From Bacteroides sp. (lineage in GTDB: Bacteria; Bacteroidota; Bacteroidia; Bacteroidales; Muribaculaceae), in the NCBI GenBank assembly GCA_014801735.1, contig JAAVDO010000013.1:1-64000 (forward strand): a DNA stretch of 64,000 bases, written 5' to 3'. Shown here piece by piece: positions 17,992-25,309 of this stretch. The position numbers and the translations under genes were made by a program. The notes beneath the pieces were generated by a model. That model was not told the DNA's origin and did no database searches. It saw nothing but the letters and a program-made list of their open reading frames with translations. Position 1 is the stretch's first letter, and every line of letters starts with the position of its first letter.

Positions 17992-18702
17992 ATGGCATAT
18001 AATCCTTACAATCTCCCCGACAGCATGAACACCACGTCGCTTGACGTGAGAGTGTCGAGCGTGATGAAGCGCGTCTATGTGAAGATGACGCTCGGTCTGA
18101 TAGTAACAGCTCTGGTGAGCCTGTGGTGTGCAAGCACACCGGCAGTGATGAGCTTCTTCGCCACCCACAGTTTCATGATGTGGGTCCTGATCATAGTCGA
18201 GTTCGGCCTGGTGTTCGGTATCTCGGGCGGCATCAACAAGCTGAGCTCGTCGGTGGCCACCGGTCTTTTCTATCTGTTTGCCGTGGTCAATGGACTGATG
18301 CTCTTCCCGATCTTCATGGGATATACCCATACTTCGATTGCGAAGACATTCTTTATCACCGCCGGAACATTCGGTGCGATGAGTATATTCGGCTATACCA
18401 CCAAGCAGGACCTGACCAAATTCGGAACATATCTGATCATGGCACTCTTCGGCCTGATCATAGTGTCGATAGTCAACATATTCGCCAAGAGCAGCTCGCT
18501 TGAATGGATCATCTCGGGCGTAGGTGTGCTGATATTCATCGGTCTGACTGCATGGGACACGCAGACCATCAAGCGCTGGGCAGAATCAGCTCCGGCAGAG
18601 AGCACAGGCAAGCTCGCCACACTGGGTGCACTGAGTCTGTATCTTGATTTCATCAACCTGTTCCTGTATCTGCTGCGCTTCTTCGGCAGAGGTAACGACT
18701 GA
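17992..18702 (+). CDS. Bax inhibitor-1/YccA family membrane protein
   Basis: This 236-residue protein has seven hydrophobic helices, matching the BI-1 family length. Typical segments are V-Y-V-K-M-T-L-G-L-I-V-T-A-L near the first helix, G-Y-T-T-K-Q-D-L-T-K in the middle, and A-W-D-T-Q-T-I-K-R-W then L-Y-L-D-F-I-N-L-F-L-Y-L-L-R at the end. Bacterial members include calcium or proton leak channels and the FtsH-associated YccA. The specific role is unknown. It begins 72 nt after argS and 11 nt before dapB. Confidence 0.93.
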   Translation: MAYNPYNLPDSMNTTSLDVRVSSVMKRVYVKMTLGLIVTALVSLWCASTPAVMSFFATHSFMMWVLIIVEFGLVFGISGGINKLSSSVATGLFYLFAVVNGLMLFPIFMGYTHTSIAKTFFITAGTFGAMSIFGYTTKQDLTKFGTYLIMALFGLIIVSIVNIFAKSSSLEWIISGVGVLIFIGLTAWDTQTIKRWAESAPAESTGKLATLGALSLYLDFINLFLYLLRFFGRGND

Positions 18703-18713
18703 TCAGAAGGACG

Positions 18714-19451
18714 ATGAAAATAGCACTGATAGGCCACGGAAAAATGGGCCGCACGATAGAGAGAATAGCCAAAGAACGCGGCCATGAGATCGTGAGTGTG
18801 ATAGATATGGACAATCAGGCGGACTTCGATTCGGATGCCTTCCGCTCGGCTGACATAGCCATAGAGTTCACAACACCGGCAACAGCCGTAGACAATTATC
18901 GCCGTGCCCTGGAGCAGGGAGTGAGCGTTGTGTCGGGCACTACCGGCTGGACTGAAAGAATGAATGAGGTAAAGGCACTGGTAGAAAACAGCGGAGATCT
19001 CGGCCTGATGTGGAGCAGCAACTTCTCGCTCGGAGTAAACATATTCTTCGAATTGTCGAAACAACTGAGTCGCATGATGGCACCATTTCCGCAGTACAGA
19101 CCTTATCTGACGGAGACCCACCATATCCACAAACTGGACCATCCGAGCGGTACGGCCGTTACGATCGCAGAGGGAATAGTGGAGAACTCGCCGAGAGTCG
19201 GCAACTGGACCGAGGATGTTCCGGCGGCGGATGATGCCCTGATAGTGAGCCACGAACGTCGCGGTGAGGTAGCGGGAATACACACCGTGACCTGGGACTC
19301 GCCTGTAGATTCGATCTCAATAACCCACAGCGCCAAAAGCCGCGAGGGTTTCGCACTCGGAGCTGTTGTGGCCGCAGAATGGGCTCAGGGCCGCAAAGGC
19401 ATGCTGAGCATGGATATGCTGATGGCCGATCTGCTTAATAAAGCAGAATAA
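18714..19451 (+). CDS. dapB: 4-hydroxy-tetrahydrodipicolinate reductase
   Basis: This 245-residue enzyme is full length. The N-terminal Rossmann motif I-G-H-G-K-M-G-R binds NAD(P)H, and the V-V-S-G-T-T-G-W segment follows. The active-site stretch E-T-H-H-I-H-K-L-D-H-P-S-G-T-A holds the catalytic histidine and lysine. It reduces the dihydrodipicolinate precursor in diaminopimelate and lysine synthesis. It lies 11 nt after the BI-1 gene and 90 nt before lepB, in a plus-strand housekeeping block. Confidence 0.97.
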   Translation: MKIALIGHGKMGRTIERIAKERGHEIVSVIDMDNQADFDSDAFRSADIAIEFTTPATAVDNYRRALEQGVSVVSGTTGWTERMNEVKALVENSGDLGLMWSSNFSLGVNIFFELSKQLSRMMAPFPQYRPYLTETHHIHKLDHPSGTAVTIAEGIVENSPRVGNWTEDVPAADDALIVSHERRGEVAGIHTVTWDSPVDSISITHSAKSREGFALGAVVAAEWAQGRKGMLSMDMLMADLLNKAE

Positions 19452-19461
19452 AAGCACATAA

Positions 19462-19506
19462 GAGCGCCGGGCGGAGAGCAACAAGCAGACTCCGCCGGGC
19501 GCTCTA
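19462..19506 (+). terminator. Hairpin between dapB and lepB
   Basis: A 16-bp stem with one mismatch (19462-19477 with 19491-19506) lies just after dapB. It lacks a strong T-run, so it may pause or stabilise the transcript rather than end it. Confidence 0.45.
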
Positions 19507-19541
19507 TTTACAGAATCATAAAACCAGTCACAAAACAATCA

Positions 19542-21023
19542 ATGTCGACCACAACACCGAACGACGAGAATACCACACCGGTTCCACATACATTCAAGGA
19601 GCGCATCAAGGCTACCAAAACCACCCGCTGGATAAGATTCGCCATCGTGGCTATAATATTCATAGCGTGGGTGGCGTGGCTCGGCAACTGGTGGGTAGCC
19701 CTGTTTCTGATCCTGCTATTCGATATATACATCACGGGATATATTCCCTTCACGTGGTGGAAGCGTAGCAAAAACGCAGTACTGAGGCAGATAATGAGCT
19801 GGATCGACGCTATAGTATATGCACTGATCCTGGTATATTTCATATTCGCTTTCATAGGCCAGAATTATCAAATACCCTCGTCGTCGCTCGAAAAGTCGCT
19901 GCTGGTGGGCGACTATCTGTGGGTAAACAAGATGGCATACGGACCGCGAGTGCCAATGACTCCAATTCACTTTCCGCTGGTTCAGAACACACTGCCGGTG
20001 CTCGAGACAAAGAGCTATCTGGAGTGGCCTGAATGGAAATATCATCGTCTGAAAGGTCTTGGCAACGTGAAATACGGCGATATCGTGGTGTTTAACTTCC
20101 CGGCAGGCGATACGGTAGCCACCAAAATGCAAAATCCGGATTATTACACGCTTGTGGAGCACTATGGCCGCGACGCCATATTGAATAATCCGCAGACATT
20201 CGGTGAGGTGATATACCGCCCCGTTGACAGACGCGAAAACTATGTGAAACGCGCAGTTGGTCTGCCGGGCGACAGCCTGAAGATAGTGGCCGGACAGGTG
20301 TTCATCAACGGCAAGGTGCAGCCCACACCGGCCGAAGCTCAGCATGATTATTTCTTCCAGATGAAAAACACGCGCTATCTGACCGAAGAAGAAAGAGAAG
20401 CGCTCGGCATAGCATACGACGACCTGCGTCTGCTGCCGGAACCATCGCTGACGGAGCATGAGAGTGTGCTGGCCCTGGGCTTCACGGTGACTCCGCAGGG
20501 ACAGGTGCCTCCGATATATCATGCGCCGCTCACATCGGCAATGCTCTCGGCGATGCGCTCGAATCCGGAGATAGGCAGGATATTGCCCGACGAGGCTCCG
20601 AACGGCGAATATCTGTTTCCGAAGGGTATAGCCGACGAGTGGACCCGTGCGGAATATGGGCCGCTGTGGATTCCCAAAAAGGGAGCTACCATAGAGCTGA
20701 CTCCCGAAAACTGGACGATATATAACCGCGCTATCCGAAACTATGAGCATCATCCGGAAGCATATATGGATGATAAAACCGGAATGGTTTATATCGACGG
20801 GAAGCCGGCCCGGACCTATACATTTGAAATGGACTATTACTTCATGATGGGCGACAACCGAGATAATTCGCTGGACTCGCGCTACTGGGGATTCGTTCCG
20901 GAAGATCATATCGTGGGGAGACCGGAGCGAGTGCTGATCTCGTTCGATAAGGACAAGGGATTGCTTAACGGCGGCATAAGGTGGAACCGAGTGCTGAAAA
21001 ACGCCAATCCTGGATTCGAATAA
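19542..21023 (+). CDS. lepB: Signal peptidase I (long Bacteroidota form)
   Basis: This 493-residue protein has N-terminal membrane segments (about residues 31-65 and 86-106) and then the catalytic domain facing the periplasm. The nucleophile is likely S115 in I-P-S-S-S-L-E-K-S. The general base is likely K236 in Y-V-K-R-A-V-G-L-P-G-D. The signature M-M-G-D-N-R-D-N-S-L-D-S-R-Y-W-G-F-V-P lies near the end. The enzyme is longer than E. coli LepB (about 324 residues) because of a large insertion between boxes, which is usual in this phylum. It removes signal peptides from exported proteins. Confidence 0.96.
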   Translation: MSTTTPNDENTTPVPHTFKERIKATKTTRWIRFAIVAIIFIAWVAWLGNWWVALFLILLFDIYITGYIPFTWWKRSKNAVLRQIMSWIDAIVYALILVYFIFAFIGQNYQIPSSSLEKSLLVGDYLWVNKMAYGPRVPMTPIHFPLVQNTLPVLETKSYLEWPEWKYHRLKGLGNVKYGDIVVFNFPAGDTVATKMQNPDYYTLVEHYGRDAILNNPQTFGEVIYRPVDRRENYVKRAVGLPGDSLKIVAGQVFINGKVQPTPAEAQHDYFFQMKNTRYLTEEEREALGIAYDDLRLLPEPSLTEHESVLALGFTVTPQGQVPPIYHAPLTSAMLSAMRSNPEIGRILPDEAPNGEYLFPKGIADEWTRAEYGPLWIPKKGATIELTPENWTIYNRAIRNYEHHPEAYMDDKTGMVYIDGKPARTYTFEMDYYFMMGDNRDNSLDSRYWGFVPEDHIVGRPERVLISFDKDKGLLNGGIRWNRVLKNANPGFE

Positions 21024-21031
21024 ACGGGGTA

Positions 21032-21652
21032 ATGGCGATGGGTTCACCCTTGATGAAATATCCCGACAGGGAGATAAGACTCGGTGTAGCGCTTTGCGGA
21101 AATGCAGGGCGCTACGCCCTTATAGCTGAAAACGGGAAGACGCGAATAGCCTGCGGGGCACGGTGGAACAAGCGCGACAAAAGTATAAGAAGGCTTGACA
21201 TAGCAGATGCAACCGGACGGCTTCAACTGACCGTGCCGATCAACAAGCCGGAGCATATATCGGGGACATCGGTGTGTGATCTGACCGTAAGCGGGCACGG
21301 GCAGTGGTGGAATATGACAGTCACAGCTCTGGAATCGGCCTATGGGCGGACACCATATTTCGAGTTTTATATCGACAGATTTCTGCCCTATCTGGGCAGT
21401 GCGGCAACGGGTATGCGACTTACGGAACTTTGCCGGAAAATGGACGAGGAGATATTAGATATACTCGGCGTTGACAGCGAGGTGACGTATGACGTTGAGT
21501 GTCGTGAGACCGACAATCTGGCTGAGCCCGAGATCGTGTATCCTCAACACCGGGAGCGGGAACTGGGGTTTATCGGCGCCCTGAGCGTGCTTGACCTGAT
21601 ATTCTGCCACGGACCGGAAGCTCCACGGTATTTCCTCAAGGGGAGAAAATGA
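21032..21652 (+). CDS. WbqC-like family protein
   Basis: I choose the ATG at 21032, 8 nt after the lepB stop, giving 206 residues; an earlier ATG at 20981 would overlap lepB by 43 nt. The body fits the WbqC family: early G-A-R-W-N-K-R-D-K-S-I-R-R, the strand L-Q-L-T-V-P-I-N-K, then H-G-Q-W-W-N-M-T-V-T-A-L-E-S-A-Y-G-R-T-P-Y-F-E-F-Y. WbqC proteins are linked to surface polysaccharide loci, but their chemistry is unsettled. In Bacteroidales the gene often sits next to lepB, as here. Confidence 0.85.
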   Translation: MAMGSPLMKYPDREIRLGVALCGNAGRYALIAENGKTRIACGARWNKRDKSIRRLDIADATGRLQLTVPINKPEHISGTSVCDLTVSGHGQWWNMTVTALESAYGRTPYFEFYIDRFLPYLGSAATGMRLTELCRKMDEEILDILGVDSEVTYDVECRETDNLAEPEIVYPQHRERELGFIGALSVLDLIFCHGPEAPRYFLKGRK

Positions 21653-21707
21653 GACAAATATCCCGAGCTTCATAATAGTCCGGGAAATTTATCAGGATCG
21701 GCAGAGA

Positions 21708-22643
21708 TTATTGCTGAGCGGTGGTGCTGATGGCGGTGAGGTCGGTTTCGATGCTTTCGGCAAGTTTGGCCGAGGTGCGGATAAAACTGGCGAGTTCTAC
21801 GTAGGGTGTAAGCTGAGGATCGGAGGTGTCGGTTGTGGTTACCGAGGCAAGACGCGCAGCAATTTCCTTGCGTGCCGAAGAGTCGGAACTATGAGCCGAG
21901 GCAATCACATCGTCGGCCGAGAATATCTGAGAGTCGGCAACGAATGTAAAACAGTTTTCCATCAGTTGGGGCCATATCGACAGATCGACGCGCGACTGGA
22001 GAGAGTCAAGGCATAGACTGAGCCGTGAAGCACTCGACAACAATCCGGAGACAGCCGGGCGACTGGTGCGGTCGGATGGCAGACCGGAGGGTTGATACAA
22101 GTCGGCCATATCGGCAAGAGTGAAACCGGGATTGAAGGTGCTTTCGCCCGTACGTCGGGTCACAGGGGTGGTCACCGCGTAGCAATAGGCAAGAAACAAA
22201 TTGATATTGTGGATGATGGACGGAATGCCGGCTATGAGTTTCTGCTTCTCGGCGGCATCGTGGACCAGCCGCTGTTTTTCGATTTCAGACTGCACATCGA
22301 TTTCCGATTTCATCGAACCGACAGCATTGAGGAAAAAGCCAAGGAAGAGCAGACCGCACATGACTTCGATTGCCGTAACAGCCTGGGCGATACCGTGGGC
22401 CGGAGTGTAGTCACCGAATCCCAGGGTTGTGATGGTCACTATGCTGTAATACAGCCAGGAACCGAAATCGGTGCCGGCACCATCGGGAATGCGGAATTGG
22501 CCGTCGGGAAGAGCCCAATAGATCAGAGCGAAGACAGGTACGAGACAGACGTAGAATCCAATCCAGACTATGGGACGAATATTTGAAACGACATGGAAAA
22601 AAAGTTTCAGCCGGGAGGGTGAAGGTGTAGCGGGTGTGCTCAT
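21708..22643 (-). CDS. Potassium-channel family protein (two-helix pore)
   Basis: From the ATG at 22643 the protein has 311 residues; a start at 22694 is possible. Two membrane helices (about residues 20-45 and 85-110) flank a pore loop with the selectivity filter T-I-T-T-L-G-F-G-D-Y, close to the K+ filter T-x-G-F/Y-G-D. The remaining 200 residues are cytoplasmic, with a predicted coiled stretch (M-K-S-E-I-D-V-Q-S-E-I-E-K-Q-R) and no recognisable RCK domain. It should conduct K+ or a similar cation. The gating input is unknown. Confidence 0.85.
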   Translation of the reverse strand: MSTPATPSPSRLKLFFHVVSNIRPIVWIGFYVCLVPVFALIYWALPDGQFRIPDGAGTDFGSWLYYSIVTITTLGFGDYTPAHGIAQAVTAIEVMCGLLFLGFFLNAVGSMKSEIDVQSEIEKQRLVHDAAEKQKLIAGIPSIIHNINLFLAYCYAVTTPVTRRTGESTFNPGFTLADMADLYQPSGLPSDRTSRPAVSGLLSSASRLSLCLDSLQSRVDLSIWPQLMENCFTFVADSQIFSADDVIASAHSSDSSARKEIAARLASVTTTDTSDPQLTPYVELASFIRTSAKLAESIETDLTAISTTAQQ

Positions 22644-22733
22644 AGCTAAAGAGAGTGTGTGGAGTTGAAAGAGTGAATATTTCTGCTGAAACACACTCGT
22701 TTCAGCAGCGGTTCGTTCAAACGGCTGGGAAAA

Positions 22734-23261
22734 TCAGCGGCCGGCGGCGGATTCGAGGTCGAGCAGATAGCGTTTGGCTCTTATGCCACCGGCATAGCCG
22801 GTCAGCGACCCGTCGGCACCGATGACTCTGTGGCACGGGATGTATATTGACAGAGGATTGTCGCCAACAGCAGACGCAACAGCGCGCGAGGCCGACGGGC
22901 GCCCAAGTTTCAAGGCCAGCGACGCATAGGAACATGTATGGCCGTAGGGAACGGTGAGCAGTAGACTCCACACCGCGAGCCTGAACGGAGATCCAACGGG
23001 CATCAGGGACGGAACGGGAGGCATCTCAGCGTCATCAATGCCGATGAAATAGGCATCGAGCCATGCTGCGGCCTGGGTAAGAACCGCTGAGGATGCTGAC
23101 AGCGGAGTGGCCGATAAGCGGGTGGATATTGACCGGAGGTTGGCATCGTGACGTCGCGAGTCAAGCCAGTCGGCCATGCACAGACACCCTTCGAACTCGC
23201 CAAGAAGCATACCGCCGCAGGGCGAAGCGTAGACAGACGTAAGAATATGAGAAGGTTTCAT
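22734..23261 (-). CDS. ogt: Methylated-DNA--protein-cysteine methyltransferase
   Basis: From the ATG at 23261 (MKPSHILTSVYASPCGGM) it has 175 residues, the normal length. Upstream in-frame ATGs give an implausible leader. The active-site motif I-P-C-H-R-V is intact near residue 140, preceded by the wing S-Y-A-S-L-A-L-K-L-G-R-P and followed by G-Y-A-G-G-I-R-A-K-R. The protein removes alkyl groups from O6-guanine by transfer to its own cysteine. It has no Ada regulatory domain, so it is the Ogt type. Confidence 0.93.
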   Translation of the reverse strand: MKPSHILTSVYASPCGGMLLGEFEGCLCMADWLDSRRHDANLRSISTRLSATPLSASSAVLTQAAAWLDAYFIGIDDAEMPPVPSLMPVGSPFRLAVWSLLLTVPYGHTCSYASLALKLGRPSASRAVASAVGDNPLSIYIPCHRVIGADGSLTGYAGGIRAKRYLLDLESAAGR

Positions 23262-23504
23262 GCGGAAAATATTCGTCGGTTGAAGCGCGATTACGCCAGA
23301 ATCTACCATTGGCCAACATAAGCGCAACTTCATGGCAAATATCGTCAGAATCCTCGGTATCAGCAAGGTTTTTCACTCCATTGGCGCCCAAAAATACTGC
23401 TATGACATGCATCCAGAAACCAATTACACTGATTATCGTCGGGTTGGACAGATAGAATATTCTCTAATTTGATTCAACCAACGGGCAGATTCGAAAAATG
23501 TTTG

Positions 23505-23512
23505 TAGATTTG
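23505..23512 (+). promoter_or_regulatory. Promoter -7 box of yccF
   Basis: TAGATTTG ends only 4 nt before the yccF ATG at 23517, so transcription should begin at the start codon. There is no canonical -33 at 19-20 nt. Confidence 0.55.
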
Positions 23513-23516
23513 CGGT

Positions 23517-23885
23517 ATGAATGCAATATTGAATATAATCTGGGTAGTGTTCGGCGGACTGATGGTAGCGATCGAGTATGCCATTTCGAGTGTGCTGATG
23601 ATGGTTACGATAGTCGGGATACCTTTCGGGCTTCAGACTATGAAACTGGCGATGGTGGCCCTCTGGCCGTTTGGCACGGAGATCAGCAGCGACGGCTGGC
23701 CATCGGGATGCCTTGCGGGTATCATGAACGTGATATGGTGGTTTCTTGGCGGACTGGTGATAGCCGTGACCCATCTGGGGTGGGGGTTGCTGTTCTGTAT
23801 CACGATAATCGGGATACCCTTCGGGCTTCAGCACTTCAAGCTGATGAGGCTCGCGCTGTTTCCCTTCGGCAAGGTAGTGAGCTGA
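23517..23885 (+). CDS. yccF: YccF-domain inner-membrane protein
   Basis: This 122-residue protein holds two copies of the YccF repeat: I-L-N-I-I-W-V-V-F-G-G at the start and I-M-N-V-I-W-W-F-L-G-G in the middle. Each is followed by I-G-I-P-F-G-L-Q and a L-x-P-F-G end. Three or four membrane segments are predicted. YccF proteins are small membrane proteins of unknown function. The predicted mRNA has no leader. The gene converges on the DUF2149 gene, with 13 nt between stops. Confidence 0.93.
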   Translation: MNAILNIIWVVFGGLMVAIEYAISSVLMMVTIVGIPFGLQTMKLAMVALWPFGTEISSDGWPSGCLAGIMNVIWWFLGGLVIAVTHLGWGLLFCITIIGIPFGLQHFKLMRLALFPFGKVVS

Positions 23886-23898
23886 AGGCTCGGGCGAA

Positions 23899-24231
23899 TC
23901 ATTCGGGCACGTAGATAATCTCGCCGTTTTCAAGCTGGTAGGCTGTGCCGACACGCCGGCCGCGGCTACCCGAGGTGGGTGAATCGTTGTCGGCCGGGGT
24001 GTATTTCCTGATCTTATCGCCCTCTTTGGTGATGATCTCCATATTGTCGGTGCCTGGATTTTTCACGATGGTGAAATCCTCGTCGGTAAAAAACTCATTC
24101 ATATTGAAGTGGGCGACAAAAGCAACCATGAGAGCAACAGCAAACACCATCGCCACATCAAAGAGGTTGGTCAGCATACTCATGGGGTTGTCGTCGGTTT
24201 CGTCTTCGTCGAGTAGGGGATTGCGTCTCAT
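23899..24231 (-). CDS. DUF2149 protein, ExbD-like single-span (HmuV-like)
   Basis: This 110-residue protein has a short acidic cytoplasmic N-terminus, one membrane helix (about 24-42) and a periplasmic tail. The helix entry N-L-F-D-V-A-M-V-F-A-V-A-L-M-V resembles ExbD/TolR (P-L-I-D-V-M-L-V-L-L), with D25 at the position of the proton-carrying aspartate. It overlaps the ExbB-like gene by 4 nt. DUF2149 is the last gene of the hmuSTUV-type clusters of Porphyromonas. I infer that it pairs with the ExbB-like protein as a proton-driven motor. This is the last gene of the riboswitch operon. Confidence 0.85.
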   Translation of the reverse strand: MRRNPLLDEDETDDNPMSMLTNLFDVAMVFAVALMVAFVAHFNMNEFFTDEDFTIVKNPGTDNMEIITKEGDKIRKYTPADNDSPTSGSRGRRVGTAYQLENGEIIYVPE

Positions 24232-24818
24232 TTGCCGATCAGTTTAGAGTAGAAAAACTCGAGATCATTGAGCGATCGGGCGTAGAATCGGCGGCTCACC
24301 TGAAGAGTCGCGAGCCCGATAGCCGCAACAAGCATACCGACGACGGTAGTCGCAAAGGCAACCTGCATGTTGTAGGCCATGGATGAGATGTCGCCGGTAG
24401 CGAGACCGACGAGTGCGGGCCCCATCGGTATGAGCGTGCCCATCAGGCCGAGCATCGGCCCGAATCTGATCAACATCCGGGCGGGAGCAAGCTGCCGGCT
24501 GACCTCGACCTGGAAGTCGGCCAGTGCATGTTCGCAATAAGCGGAATCAGATCGGTGGGTCACGATGTCAGTCAAACAGCTTACGACAGGATCGCCACCA
24601 ATATCGGCAAGAGTAGCCAGCGAATCGCAGAGAGCTTCCTCTGAATATCCGGCTATCACTTTGCGGAAAGCGGCAGAAATGCGTTTCTGAGTGCGGTAGA
24701 CGCTGTAGAAGCGCAGAGCGATGCAGAGTGCCCGCATGAGCAGGCAGAGCAGCAGCAGAACTACCGGAATCAGCAGCCCATTGGATATGATAAAAAGAAT
24801 GTCGGAAAGGGTTTTCAT
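24228..24818 (-). CDS. MotA/TolQ/ExbB proton-channel family protein (HmuU-like)
   Basis: This 196-residue protein has three membrane segments (about 10-32, 113-135 and 148-172). The family signature is R-F-G-P-M-L-G-L-M-G-T-L-I-P-M-G-P-A-L in the second helix and A-F-A-T-T-V-V-G-M-L-V-A in the third. These proteins conduct protons and drive movement of partner proteins. It overlaps the genes on both sides by 4 nt, so its production is tightly coupled to the CobN-like chelatase cluster rather than to a general TonB system. Confidence 0.92.
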   Translation of the reverse strand: MKTLSDILFIISNGLLIPVVLLLLCLLMRALCIALRFYSVYRTQKRISAAFRKVIAGYSEEALCDSLATLADIGGDPVVSCLTDIVTHRSDSAYCEHALADFQVEVSRQLAPARMLIRFGPMLGLMGTLIPMGPALVGLATGDISSMAYNMQVAFATTVVGMLVAAIGLATLQVSRRFYARSLNDLEFFYSKLIGK

Positions 24819-25309
24819 GTCATTCCAAATATTATGATACTGATAGAAAGACTGATCAGAGATACAACCCAGAGAGTGTTGGCGTCAGGACCGATACGAC
24901 GGAAAAAGAACAGGAGAGCGATCAGCGATAGGGCGACGATAATACCGGTAAGGAGCGCTATGAGCGAGAAACTGATTCCGGGAAACGATCTGACGGCTAC
25001 AGAAGCGAGCATGACCACCGGAACAGCGAGCATGACACCCGGATAGAATCTCAGGACAGACGCCACCGGCCGACGGACGAGGAGGGAGGCGATGAAGAGC
25101 AGACTCTCGATGACAGCGAGGATGAGAATTGACTGAAGGTCGGTCAGAGCGGCTACCTGGTCCTGCGACATGCCTGACAATGTGATGGCGGCCAGACCAG
25201 CTACCACTCCCCAAAGGAGGTCGATGAGAAGGGCGACACGCACAGGTATCATGGCAAGACGCGTCATATCGGCAGCGGTCAGGACAATAAGCAGCAGAAT
25301 CAGCATCAT
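24815..25309 (-). CDS. Four- to five-span membrane protein of the chelatase operon (HmuT-like position)
   Basis: This 164-residue, very hydrophobic protein has helices at about 2-20, 27-44, 58-78, 88-106 and 113-160, with the last part probably double. It has no recognisable motif. It overlaps the CobN-like gene and the ExbB-like gene by 4 nt each and sits where HmuT is found in hmuYRSTUV clusters. It may be a permease or a scaffold between chelatase and motor. The function is unknown. Confidence 0.75.
   Translation of the reverse strand: MMLILLLIVLTAADMTRLAMIPVRVALLIDLLWGVVAGLAAITLSGMSQDQVAALTDLQSILILAVIESLLFIASLLVRRPVASVLRFYPGVMLAVPVVMLASVAVRSFPGISFSLIALLTGIIVALSLIALLFFFRRIGPDANTLWVVSLISLSISIIIFGMT

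Noticed and set aside
19716..21047. Open frame of 443 codons antisense to lepB
   Set aside because: Shadow of lepB; no signals of its own.
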